NCBI GenBank assembly: GCA_944380415.1
Contig: CALWHN010000006.1
Coordinates: forward strand, 1-41,672
Reading direction: 5' to 3'
Length of the DNA stretch: 41,672 nt
DNA from: an uncultured Clostridia bacterium
GTDB lineage: Bacteria > Bacillota > Clostridia > Christensenellales > UBA1242
Every line of letters begins with the position of its first letter. The stretch's first letter is position 1. The position numbers were made by a program, and so were the translations under genes. Below, piece after piece: positions 30,862 to 40,907 of the stretch. The notes beneath the pieces were generated by a model that saw only the letters and a list, made by a program, of their open reading frames with translations, ran no database searches and was not told where the DNA came from.

Positions 30862-33800
30862 ATGAAAAAAATTGGGTTGTCGTTTGGGGTTTTGCTTTGC
30901 TTTGCACTTTTTGTGCTTTCTTTTCCATTCATAAATTTTGTTTCTGCTGAAAGCAGCGTGGAAACTTCTTCCTTAAGCGCCCAACTAATTGAACAGATTG
31001 GAGAGGAAACCCACAGCCTTTTTTCAAACATGTCAAACGCCCAAGTAACAGACCAAACCTTTGAATATTATAATGGCGGCGTTAAATACACAACAAAAAG
31101 CGTGATCGAAAGAGTTTTAACAGACGCAATGTCCAATATAAACTCAGCATCTGGAAGCGGAAGCTATGTTTTAAATGAGGACTTAAAAACGCTTAGCGAA
31201 GTTTTAAACCTTTATGTTTCTGCAAATTTGGGAATGCTTTCTCTAAGCGGAAGCGAAAGAGACATTGTTGATTTCACACTTTCTGTTGGAAACGAAGAAA
31301 AAACGGTTACCTCTTCCGTTGTATATCAATCTGGGGCTTACAGACCAGGCTTTGTTGAAACAGAAAAAATTTTAATTGATGGCCAAACACAAATTAATTT
31401 TGGCTTTTCAACAAGAGTTGGCTACGGGCCGGACAGCTCACAGGGTTTTTTAATTTTCGACCCAACTTTGAATTTTAGCGCGGAGTTGGACTCCGTAACT
31501 GTTTTAACAGAGGGAAGAGATGTTTTTAGCGGAGAAAAAATTCAACTTTCCGCTCAAAATGCACTCTCTAGTTTGACGGGCGGAAGCTTAATTAAAAGTC
31601 TTAAGGAATATTTTTCAATTGAATGGGAAGTTGTTGACGGAAATGCAACCGTTGATGGAAATATTTTAACAATCAACGCCTCCAGCGGAAGCGTTTTGGT
31701 CAGGGCAAAGTGCAAGAAAGCAACGGACAGCGAGGAATATGTTTATTCTCAACCAATTGAGTTCAATGTTTCAAAGCCTACTGGCGTTGGAGTTGTTTCA
31801 AATTTTGAAAATTCCTTTTCAAACATTTCTCTTTCTGGCCAAGTTCTAAGGTTGACTCTGTCAAACGGCTTTGCCCTTGACAGGGTACTAACAGAGAGCG
31901 GAGAAGAAGTTGCCTTTAGCGTTTCAGGACAAAACGTTACAATTCAAAATGTAAATCAAAATTTAAGGCCAAATTTAAGTTTGGTTTTGAAAAAAACGCT
32001 TGAGATTGAAAAGGTTGAAATTGCAAACAAAGTTTATGATTCAACAACAAACGCAACGATAATAGAAGTTATAACAAACGCGGAGGCTGGGCATAAAGTT
32101 GAGATAACGGGTTTGGTTGCAACTTTTGAAGCTGCGGACGCGGGTTCCGATGTCAACGTTTTAATTTCTGGAACTCCGGTTATATCGGGCGAAGATTCGG
32201 ATTTGTATGTCCTTTCAAGCCAGCTGACAGATGAAAATGGCGCTTTGGTTGAAGGGATAGTTTCAGCGGCGGCGGACATCTATCAAAGGCAAATAACAGT
32301 TACGGCTCAGGCAACCTCAAAACAATTTGGCCAAAATGAGCCGGAAATTTTATACCAAGTTAATGGCCTTTTAGAGCAGGACAGTCTTTCAGGAAGCCTC
32401 TCCAGAGAAGCTGGCGAAGACATTGGAGAATATAGAATAACAATTGGAACGCTTGGTAACGACAACTATCAAATCTTTTTAATTTCAAATATCTTTGAAA
32501 TTGAAAAAAGAACAATCGAGGTAATTGACATCATAGTTGAAGACAGGGAATATGACCAAACAACACAAATAACATCGGGCGAAGCATCCTTTTCAACAGA
32601 AGAAGATAGAACAATTTATAAAAACGGAAATTTAACAATTGTCTTTAGCTCTGCCGATGTTTTAGAAGATTTTAGCAGAATTGAAATTGTTGCCCAGGCG
32701 CAATTTCTTTCGGCAAGCGCAGCAGTAAACAAGGAAGTTGATTTGGAATTCTATTTGACGGGCGCAGACAGAAACAACTATGACCTAATCAGCAACATAA
32801 CTCCAACTGGGAACATTCTTCCAAGGAAAATTGACGTCTATGGAGAAAACAAGACAAAACAATTTGGCTTTGAAGACCCGCAGCTCACATACAACACAAG
32901 CGGGCTTTTGCCGGGGGACTATTTGACGGGAAATGTTCAAAGACAGAGCGGAGAAAGCGTTGGGAACTATGTAATAGGAGTTGGAACGCTTTCAAATCCG
33001 AATTATGAAATTAATTTCATTGCGGCAAACTTTGCAATAACTCCAAGACAAATTCAAATTGAAATCCATGCAAAAGAAAAGCAATATTTGGATTCTGACC
33101 CAGAGTTTACTTACACAGTAACAAACGGGAGAGAAGTTCCAGGCTATCCGCTGAACGTTGTTTTAACAAGGACCCAAGGTGAAACAATTGGAGACTATCC
33201 AATTGAAATTGCTTCCTACAATCAAGAGTACTATTTAATTACAGTTGCTGCGCCAGCAAATTTAACAATCATAAAAAGAGATGTGACAGTTCAAGTTGGA
33301 ATTTTAGACAGAGAGTTTGATGGAACTGATGATGCAGAAATCTCTCCAACATTTATAAATCTTCCTGGCAATAACCCAGATGAAATTGCTTTAAGCAGCA
33401 GCTTAACGGCAATATTTCAAGACATTAACATTGGCGTTTGGCCAATAACATATTATTTAAACGGGGAAATAGTTTCCGAGTTTGGTCAAAATGTTATGTC
33501 AGGAAACAACTTGCCTTGCTATAATTTTCAATTTGAAGTTCAAGAAAGCGCAGAAATTGTCAAGAGAAAAATAACGCTTTTATATATGTTTCCAATGGTA
33601 AAACAATATGGCTATGAAGACGCGCCTTTCAATGCCTTTGGAGTTATAAACACCTTTTCGAATATCTTTGACTTTTTGAACTTTTGGGTTGAGCGTGAAC
33701 CGGGAGAAGAAGTTGGCGTCTATGACCTGTATTTCAAAGAGCCATATGAGGGAGCAAACAACAATTTCGATATCACATTGGCAGAGGACTATAAATACCA

Positions 33801-36216
33801 TATTATTCCAAGACAAATTCTAATTGAAACGGAAGCGGCCTCAAAGGTCTTTGGCGAAGAAGACCCGGAAATAATCTATTGGCTTTCCGACGAAACACCT
33901 CTTCCAGAAGGGATTTTGTTTGAAGACTTAGTCTCAGGAACTCCTTCAAGAATGCCGGGAGAAGATGCCGGTTTTTATAACCACACCCTTGGAAGCATGA
34001 CGATTGAACAATCTCAAAGACACAGATATGAGCTTGTGATTTCATCCGGCGGTTTGACAATTACGCCGCGGCCAATTGAAATTGAGATTGATAATCAAAC
34101 AAAGGAATATGGCGATCCAACGCCAACATTCACCTATAAAATTCTTGCAGGATCGCTTGTTTCTCCTTCAGATTTAAAAATTTTAACAGATTCAACCGAC
34201 AACGCGGGAACTTGGAGGCTCTACGCTGAAATCAACACCTCAAACTATGACGTCGTTTGCAACGAGGCCGTTTACACAATAACTCCGGCGCCGCTTACGG
34301 TTGGGCCATTAAACGGAAGCAAAATTTATGGAGAGGAAGATCCAGAACTTAAGGTTGAAATTCTTTTTGGAAGCTTAAAAAACGGCGAAACGCTTTCTCA
34401 AATTCTTTCTGGAAGCTTGGAAAGAGAGGTGGGCGAAGATGTTGGCTTCTATGCAATCTCTAAAGGGACGCTTTCTTCAAACAGTAATTACGAGCTAACT
34501 TACACCGGAAGTGCAACATTTGAAATTATAAAAAGAGATCTAACAGTTACTGCAGATGAAATCAAACTGTTCCTAGACCAGCTTCCGTTTACAGGAGAGT
34601 TGACATATAAAATTAGCCCAGCGCTGATTGGCGGAGATGTTTTAGAAGGCGAACTTGAGGTTGAGGAAATAACTGGCCTTGGGGCGTTTAAAATTTCCCA
34701 AGGAACGCTAAGCAACGAAAACTACAACATAATTTTTGAAGAAAGCTATGTAACAGTTTCAAAGCGCCTGCTTGTAATTCAAGCGGATTCCCATCAAAAG
34801 ACCTATGACTCCAGCCCATTCTCACAGCCAACCTTCCAAATTTTGCCCGAAAGCCAGTTGATTGACGGCCAAGACGCGCAATATTTTGGAATTGTTGCAA
34901 GCGTTTCTCAAAGTTCAAATGTTGGAAGCTATCCAATAACAATTGAATATGGAATTGTTGACGGCCAGCTAGACGAGCAGAGAAAGCAAGAAATTGAAAG
35001 ATATTACGACGTTCAAATTATAACAGGAACGCTAAACATAACCCCAGCAAAGATAACAATTACAGTAAACGACTATGTTCTAACCTATGGAGAAACTCTT
35101 CCAACTTCAAACGATTTAACCTATTCTATCACAAGCGGAACAAATTATAACAGCGAAATTGTCGTTAATTTAAACTGGGAAAACAACAAAAATGCTGGGC
35201 AATATGACATTTCTGCAAGCTTTAGCGGAGCTGAGAACTATGAGATAACATGCAATTACGGTAAGGTAATTATAAATAAAAAGCCAATTGAGGTTAACAT
35301 AGATGACATTAAAAAAACTTATGGAACGCAAGATCCAACACTGAGCTATCAAATTGAAGGCCTTTTAGAAGGAGACCAACTTTTTGAAAGCATAAAAAGA
35401 GAGGAAGGCGAAGACGCAGGAAGATATGAAATAACCTTCAGTTATAATAATTCAAATTATATAGTATCCGCAAATCAAGCATATTTCACAATCGAGCCGC
35501 GCCCGCTCTATGTTACAATCTATGCAAGCGACAAGGTTTATGACGGAACAGACCAAGTTAAAACAAGCTTCGAAATGTCCAATTTATTAGAGAACGATTT
35601 GGTTGTTTTAACATTAAACGCAAATTTTGTAGATGCACAAATTGGCGACAACAAGGAGGTTCTCTTCACACATTCTCTCTCTGGCGATGACGGCCACAAT
35701 TATGTTGTTGAAGTTGTAAACGAGCCAACAGCGAACATAACAAAGAAAACAATTTCAAACGGCGGTGTAACAATAACCGTTTCAGACGATAATACGATTT
35801 TAACAGAAGATGTTAGCCTTGTTGTTGAAAGAATTGCGATTGATAATTTTTCAACAATTGAAGGAAGAGAAACTTTGTTTGAATATCGAATCGTTCTTAT
35901 GAAAGCTGGCCAAGTTCTTGAAAATGTTGGAAATTTGACCGTTGAAATCAGGCTTTTAGAGGAGGATCCAGAAAGCTTTGACCTTTTTCTTCAAAGCGCT
36001 GAAACAGAAATTGATTTCCGCCTTAGAACAAGAAGGTTGACCTTTGAAACTGAAAGCCTTGGAAACTTCTTGGCGGTCAAACCCCTTCCTTCCAATACGC
36101 TCATGTATGTTTTAATTGGCCTTGGCTCGGCGGCGGCTTTGGCAGGAATCGTTACGGGGGCTGTTTTAATTGCAAAAAGAAAGAGCTCAAACAAAAAGTC
36201 TAAACCAAAAATATAA
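30862..36216 (+). CDS. Giant cell-surface protein with about 15 MBG/YDG-type repeats
   Basis: A 1784-residue surface protein. Signal peptide (about 1-31, ending SAES), a unique N-terminal region of about 350 residues, then tandem beta domains. I count four YDG-like units (starting near 32000, 32515, 33285 and 35500; marks KVYDSTT, REYDQTT, REFDGTD, KVYDGTD) and eleven MBG-like units with marks such as KQFGQNEP, KQFGFEDP, KVFGEEDP, KEYGDPTP, KIYGEEDP and KTYGTQDP, usually followed by E-[AEP]-GE-[DE]-x-G-x-Y and NY[EDN]. A further C-terminal domain, one helix (GLGSAAALAGIVTGAVLIA) and a basic tail end the protein; LPSN precedes the helix but is not a canonical sortase motif. Such proteins act as adhesins or surface stalks; the ligand is unknown. 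The start at 30862 gives an intact signal peptide. Confidence 0.88.
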   Translation: MKKIGLSFGVLLCFALFVLSFPFINFVSAESSVETSSLSAQLIEQIGEETHSLFSNMSNAQVTDQTFEYYNGGVKYTTKSVIERVLTDAMSNINSASGSGSYVLNEDLKTLSEVLNLYVSANLGMLSLSGSERDIVDFTLSVGNEEKTVTSSVVYQSGAYRPGFVETEKILIDGQTQINFGFSTRVGYGPDSSQGFLIFDPTLNFSAELDSVTVLTEGRDVFSGEKIQLSAQNALSSLTGGSLIKSLKEYFSIEWEVVDGNATVDGNILTINASSGSVLVRAKCKKATDSEEYVYSQPIEFNVSKPTGVGVVSNFENSFSNISLSGQVLRLTLSNGFALDRVLTESGEEVAFSVSGQNVTIQNVNQNLRPNLSLVLKKTLEIEKVEIANKVYDSTTNATIIEVITNAEAGHKVEITGLVATFEAADAGSDVNVLISGTPVISGEDSDLYVLSSQLTDENGALVEGIVSAAADIYQRQITVTAQATSKQFGQNEPEILYQVNGLLEQDSLSGSLSREAGEDIGEYRITIGTLGNDNYQIFLISNIFEIEKRTIEVIDIIVEDREYDQTTQITSGEASFSTEEDRTIYKNGNLTIVFSSADVLEDFSRIEIVAQAQFLSASAAVNKEVDLEFYLTGADRNNYDLISNITPTGNILPRKIDVYGENKTKQFGFEDPQLTYNTSGLLPGDYLTGNVQRQSGESVGNYVIGVGTLSNPNYEINFIAANFAITPRQIQIEIHAKEKQYLDSDPEFTYTVTNGREVPGYPLNVVLTRTQGETIGDYPIEIASYNQEYYLITVAAPANLTIIKRDVTVQVGILDREFDGTDDAEISPTFINLPGNNPDEIALSSSLTAIFQDINIGVWPITYYLNGEIVSEFGQNVMSGNNLPCYNFQFEVQESAEIVKRKITLLYMFPMVKQYGYEDAPFNAFGVINTFSNIFDFLNFWVEREPGEEVGVYDLYFKEPYEGANNNFDITLAEDYKYHIIPRQILIETEAASKVFGEEDPEIIYWLSDETPLPEGILFEDLVSGTPSRMPGEDAGFYNHTLGSMTIEQSQRHRYELVISSGGLTITPRPIEIEIDNQTKEYGDPTPTFTYKILAGSLVSPSDLKILTDSTDNAGTWRLYAEINTSNYDVVCNEAVYTITPAPLTVGPLNGSKIYGEEDPELKVEILFGSLKNGETLSQILSGSLEREVGEDVGFYAISKGTLSSNSNYELTYTGSATFEIIKRDLTVTADEIKLFLDQLPFTGELTYKISPALIGGDVLEGELEVEEITGLGAFKISQGTLSNENYNIIFEESYVTVSKRLLVIQADSHQKTYDSSPFSQPTFQILPESQLIDGQDAQYFGIVASVSQSSNVGSYPITIEYGIVDGQLDEQRKQEIERYYDVQIITGTLNITPAKITITVNDYVLTYGETLPTSNDLTYSITSGTNYNSEIVVNLNWENNKNAGQYDISASFSGAENYEITCNYGKVIINKKPIEVNIDDIKKTYGTQDPTLSYQIEGLLEGDQLFESIKREEGEDAGRYEITFSYNNSNYIVSANQAYFTIEPRPLYVTIYASDKVYDGTDQVKTSFEMSNLLENDLVVLTLNANFVDAQIGDNKEVLFTHSLSGDDGHNYVVEVVNEPTANITKKTISNGGVTITVSDDNTILTEDVSLVVERIAIDNFSTIEGRETLFEYRIVLMKAGQVLENVGNLTVEIRLLEEDPESFDLFLQSAETEIDFRLRTRRLTFETESLGNFLAVKPLPSNTLMYVLIGLGSAAALAGIVTGAVLIAKRKSSNKKSKPKI

Positions 36217-36221
36217 AACGC

Positions 36222-38118
<1,897 letters not shown>

Positions 38119-38289
38119 TTTGTCTCCTTTTGTTTTTGCCGTTTTTTTGTTTTTTGTGCTAAAAAAGCTCGTTTTTTATCGAAATATCAAGAAAAATTTA
38201 CAATTTTAGCGATTTTTAACATATTTTTTCTGCCTAAACCATAAATTACACAAAGAGTTGGGAAAAATCAATTAACTCTGCCAAAAGCC

Positions 38290-39042
38290 ATGAAGAAAAA
38301 CAAATTTTTCGTTTTAGTTTTTTCCGTCGTTTGCGTCGGCCTTTGCGTTGTTGTTGCTGGGCTGCTTTCCTCTGTTATAACAGTTAGCGGAGGAAGCGTT
38401 TCCGCGGGAACTTTTTCCGGATTTAAGGTCTTTGCAATTTCGCTTGGAGAGTTCACGTCAGAAAGCTCAGCCCAAACTCTTGCACAGCAAACAAGCCAAA
38501 GAGGCGGGGCAGGCTTTGTCTATGAAAGTGACAATCTTTACTACGTTTTGGCTTCTGCATATGAGGAGGAAAACGACGCAAAACTTGTTCAAAAAAATCT
38601 TTCAGAAGGGGGGACCACAAGCAAGATTATTGAAATTGAAGTTTCACAGCCAGAATTTAACGGCATTAGCTCAGAGGAGCAAAAAAAGTCCTTCCTCTCT
38701 GCGCTAAGCCAAATTAAATCAACCTTCGTAATGTTATATGATATTTCAATTTCTTTGGATACAGGGGCAACTGATGAAACCAAGGCAAAAATTGAGATCA
38801 TTGCAGCAAACGGAGATTTGGAAGTTGCACTTAAAAAAATTACTCGTGGAGAGAGCGCAATTGACGGAATCTATTACCAACAAATTTCAAACACATACAG
38901 TGAAATTGAGGACATTTTAAATGAACTTAAAGATTACGAAAATATCAATGGCGTTTCGCTCTCTTCTAAGATAAAGTTTGGATATCTTTCTATTATTGAC
39001 AAGGCAAAGGACTTGGTTAATTTAATTGATAATAAAATTTAG
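38290..39042 (+). CDS. SPOR-domain membrane-anchored protein
   Basis: A 250-residue protein with an N-terminal signal anchor (about 7-30, FFVLVFSVVCVGLCVVVAGLLSSV). A SPOR-like domain follows at about residues 43-105: FKVFAISLGEFTSESSAQTLAQQ, then GAGFVYESDNLYYVLASAYEEENDAKLVQKNL, matching the usual order of first strand, helix, YYVxxG-type strand and second helix. SPOR domains bind denuded septal peptidoglycan, so a role at division or engulfment sites is likely. The remaining ~145 residues are helical and unassigned. There is no clear Shine-Dalgarno before the ATG. A 6-bp inverted repeat, AGAGTT (38254-38259) with AACTCT (38274-38279), sits just upstream and could be an operator. Confidence 0.78.
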   Translation: MKKNKFFVLVFSVVCVGLCVVVAGLLSSVITVSGGSVSAGTFSGFKVFAISLGEFTSESSAQTLAQQTSQRGGAGFVYESDNLYYVLASAYEEENDAKLVQKNLSEGGTTSKIIEIEVSQPEFNGISSEEQKKSFLSALSQIKSTFVMLYDISISLDTGATDETKAKIEIIAANGDLEVALKKITRGESAIDGIYYQQISNTYSEIEDILNELKDYENINGVSLSSKIKFGYLSIIDKAKDLVNLIDNKI

Positions 39043-39055
39043 TATTTTTTCCTCT

Positions 39056-39102
39056 GTTTAGGGCAAACTAAAATTGGCAAAGGAGTTAGCCTTTGACTAA
39101 AC
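39056..39102 (+). promoter_or_regulatory. Structured leader before the serine-rich miniprotein
   Basis: Two nested perfect stems: outer GTTTAG (39056-39061) with CTAAAC (39097-39102), inner CAAAGG (39078-39083) with CCTTTG (39090-39095). The structure ends where the GGAGG Shine-Dalgarno begins. There is no T-run, so it is not a simple terminator. Confidence 0.55.
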
Positions 39103-39117
39103 AGGAGGTGTGTTAAG

Positions 39118-39267
39118 ATGTTTGGCAAAAAAAGTTCAAAAAACAGTTCAAAATCTTCTTCAGCAAACCGCGCAAGATCTAGCGTTGAAGCAGCAAAATC
39201 TTCAAGCTCAAGCTCAAGCGCAAAGAACTGTTCTTCAAGCTCCAAAAGTTCAAGCAGCCGTGGCTAA
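39118..39267 (+). CDS. Serine-rich 49-residue miniprotein
   Basis: A 49-residue protein, MFGKKSSKNSSKSSSANRAR followed by SSVEAAK, a run of seven Ser, and three further Ser-rich clusters, ending SSSSRG. I count 24 serines; nearly all the rest are Lys, Arg, Ala and Asn, with one Cys. The gene is supported by a strong GGAGGTG Shine-Dalgarno 7 nt before the ATG at 39118, a dedicated structured leader and a terminator 9 bp after the stop. Serine codons are mixed (AGC, TCA, TCT, AGT, TCC), which argues for selection on protein rather than DNA-repeat slippage. It resembles no family I know; a phosphorylated or nucleic-acid-binding tail-like peptide is possible. Confidence 0.75.
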   Translation: MFGKKSSKNSSKSSSANRARSSVEAAKSSSSSSSAKNCSSSSKSSSSRG

Positions 39268-39276
39268 AACTTGAAC

Positions 39277-39312
39277 AAAAAAACCGAGAAGAATCACTCC
39301 TCGGTTTTTTTA
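39277..39312. terminator. Bidirectional terminator between the miniprotein gene and tmk
   Basis: AAAAAACCGAG (39277-39287) pairs with CTCGGTTTTTT (39300-39310) with A and T runs on both sides. The end of tmk lies within it. Confidence 0.92.
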
Positions 39313-39998
39313 TTTTCTAAAAAGTTTTTTGTTATATTGTAAATTTCGTTTGAAATTTCGTCAATTGTTTTCAGCTGGCCAAATTTATTTAAACAAGAAA
39401 TCTGGGTCCAGCCAAACTTAGTTGCAACATACTTTGCCGTGTTGTATGCGCGGCTTAAATGTTTTTCGTCTTGCTCATGAATGTCCTTTTTTGTTCCTGC
39501 TTTAAGTTCGCCGCGGCTTTGTGCAAGAAGGCGGCTTTTTTCCGTTGGCATGTCTAAAAAGAAAATTAAATTTGCCTTTGGAAGAGAAAGACTTTCAAAC
39601 TCCAAATCGCAAACCCAGTTCAAAAAGCTGTCAACTTCTTTTTCCGAGCTAAGTTTGCAGGCTTGGTGGATCATGTTGGAATAGACATATCTATCCAGCA
39701 AAACGATTTTTCCTTCGTCCAAAAATTTTTTAAAGCCGTTTTCAATGTTTAAATAGGTTGCAACCCTGTCCGCCGCAAACAGAACAGAGGCTTGTTTTGG
39801 GCTTATCGAATTTGCCTCGCTTCCAAGGGCGCCGGAAAGATAAAGCTTAACTGGCCCAGAAGACGGGCTTTGATAGCTTGGAAAGCTGTGAGAGACAACG
39901 TCATAGCCGTCCTTTTCAAGATTTTTGAGAAGAAGCTGAGTTTGCGTTTTTTTGCCGCTTCCGTCCGTTCCCTCGATTACAATTATTGCTCGGCCCAT
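39294..39998 (-). CDS. tmk: Thymidylate kinase
   Basis: Phosphorylates dTMP to dTDP. The 234 residues have the P-loop GTDGSGKKT (10-18), the DRYVYSN motif in the nucleotide-binding core, and a LID-like QSRGELKAGTKKDIHE segment. This is somewhat longer than the usual 205-215 residues. GGAGG precedes the ATG at 39998, inside the end of the divIC gene (16 bp overlap), so the two are translationally coupled. It is last in the yabP-yabQ-divIC-tmk operon. Confidence 0.93.
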   Translation of the reverse strand: MGRAIIVIEGTDGSGKKTQTQLLLKNLEKDGYDVVSHSFPSYQSPSSGPVKLYLSGALGSEANSISPKQASVLFAADRVATYLNIENGFKKFLDEGKIVLLDRYVYSNMIHQACKLSSEKEVDSFLNWVCDLEFESLSLPKANLIFFLDMPTEKSRLLAQSRGELKAGTKKDIHEQDEKHLSRAYNTAKYVATKFGWTQISCLNKFGQLKTIDEISNEIYNITKNFLENKKTEE

Positions 39999-40177
39999 TC
40001 TTTTGCCTCCGTCTCTGATTGATAGGTTTCATTTAGTTTTGAAATTTCGCCATTCAACCGGCTTATTTCAACTGTTTGCCAGATTATAATACAAAACAGG
40101 GCAATAAAAAGCAGAACCGCCGAAACGGTTAAAATTTTAGCAATCAACACTTTCTTTGCTCTTCTTTTGTTTTCCAT
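39983..40177 (-). CDS. divIC: Short DivIC/FtsB-like septum protein
   Basis: A bitopic protein with a basic cytosolic start (MENKRRAKK), one helix (about 13-34) and a short extracytoplasmic coiled-coil (TVEISRLNGEISKLNETYQSETEAKEWAEQ). Its place after yabQ is the usual position of divIC in sporulating Bacillota, which supports the assignment. At 64 residues it is far shorter than typical DivIC (about 90-125): the coiled coil is kept but the C-terminal region is missing. The start overlaps the end of yabQ by 41 bp. It probably pairs with the FtsL-like protein at 14904 and the PBP at 15768. Confidence 0.75.
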   Translation of the reverse strand: MENKRRAKKVLIAKILTVSAVLLFIALFCIIIWQTVEISRLNGEISKLNETYQSETEAKEWAEQ

Positions 40178-40514
40178 TTAATCGCGAAACAATTCCTTTA
40201 AAAAAAGTATACCACCTTTTTGAAAGTTTTGCAATCATTCTTCCAACGGAAATTCTCTGAAGGAAAATTCCAAAAAGGAAGGAAAGAATTAAATAGAGCC
40301 TTAGCTCGCCATAGTTAAACGCAAGGACAGAAAGGAGTAGAACAGCTCCCAAACTAAGCCCAATCAAAACGTCCAACAAAATTCCAACAACTTTATTTTT
40401 GTTGCACAAAAAACAAACAAGATTTCTTGCGTCAAACAAAAACCCGCAACCAAAGCCAATTGCAAGAACAATTAAAAATATAAGTGGTTGAGAGAGCGTT
40501 TCATAGAGAAGCAT
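40137..40514 (-). CDS. yabQ: Spore cortex membrane protein YabQ
   Basis: Polytopic sporulation protein needed for the spore cortex in Bacillus. The 125 residues carry three to four helices: LIFLIVLAIGFGCGFLFDARN, VVGILLDVLIGLSLGAVLLLSVL and LRLYLILSFLFGIFLQRISVG, with the conserved YGELR turn in FNYGELRLY. It lies directly after yabP (8-bp gap), the diagnostic arrangement. Expected in the mother cell and sigma-E dependent by analogy. Confidence 0.85.
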   Translation of the reverse strand: MLLYETLSQPLIFLIVLAIGFGCGFLFDARNLVCFLCNKNKVVGILLDVLIGLSLGAVLLLSVLAFNYGELRLYLILSFLFGIFLQRISVGRMIAKLSKRWYTFFKGIVSRLNGKQKKSKESVDC

Positions 40515-40522
40515 GTTTTCTC

Positions 40523-40774
40523 CTATTTAAAAATTCTTTTGACAAGGCCAACCTTTTCCTTTGGCCCAACATATTTAATTGAAGAAATCTTTCCGCCAAC
40601 TTCCAAAACGCCCGCTTCAACGTCAAGTTTTTTAACTTCCATTCCGCTTCCCAAAACGTTCAATGTTTGGTTCTCAAGTTGAAGAGTAAGTGAATTTTCG
40701 CTAAGCGCCGCCGCCTTTTTTATTCCGGTTATTGTCAAATGTGATTGATTTATTAAAATTAATTTGTTTTCCAT
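40523..40774 (-). CDS. yabP: Sporulation protein YabP
   Basis: An 83-residue protein of the YabP/YqfC family: LILINQSHLTITGIKKAAALSENSLTLQLENQTLNVLGSGMEVKKLDVEAGVLEVGGKISSIKYV, with the characteristic N-terminal strand-turn-strand and the GSGMEVKKLD motif. AAAAGGAGA precedes the ATG at 40774. It heads the yabP-yabQ-divIC-tmk operon. Family members are sigma-E-regulated mother-cell proteins required for normal spore formation. Confidence 0.93.
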   Translation of the reverse strand: MENKLILINQSHLTITGIKKAAALSENSLTLQLENQTLNVLGSGMEVKKLDVEAGVLEVGGKISSIKYVGPKEKVGLVKRIFK

Positions 40775-40810
40775 AAATTCTCCTTTTTATATTTTTATTA
40801 AAAAAAACAT

Positions 40811-40839
40811 TTTATATGAGCAAAACCTGATGAATTTAA
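40811..40839 (-). promoter_or_regulatory. Candidate sigma-E-like promoter of yabP
   Basis: Minus strand: TTAAATT (40839-40833), a 14-nt spacer and CATATAAA (40818-40811), close to the sigma-E pattern TCATATT/CATACAnT. The match is loose and the region is AT-rich. Confidence 0.3.
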
Positions 40840-40848
40840 AAAACTTTG

Positions 40849-40882
40849 TCATATTTTCCAAATTTCGGTCATTGTATATAAT
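40849..40882 (+). promoter_or_regulatory. Promoter region of the SPOCS/DUF3794 gene
   Basis: TCATATT (40849-40855), 14 nt, CATTGTAT (40870-40877) resembles a sigma-E site. A perfect TATAAT at 40877-40882 overlaps but has no good -35. The two readings cannot be separated here. Confidence 0.35.
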
Positions 40883-40907
40883 AACTTTAATTCGGAGGGA
40901 TTTTGTT

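Noticed and set aside
38119..38289. CIRCE operator for groESL
   Set aside because: Only an isolated TTAGCAC half-site-like word is visible on the minus strand; no second half at 9-bp spacing.
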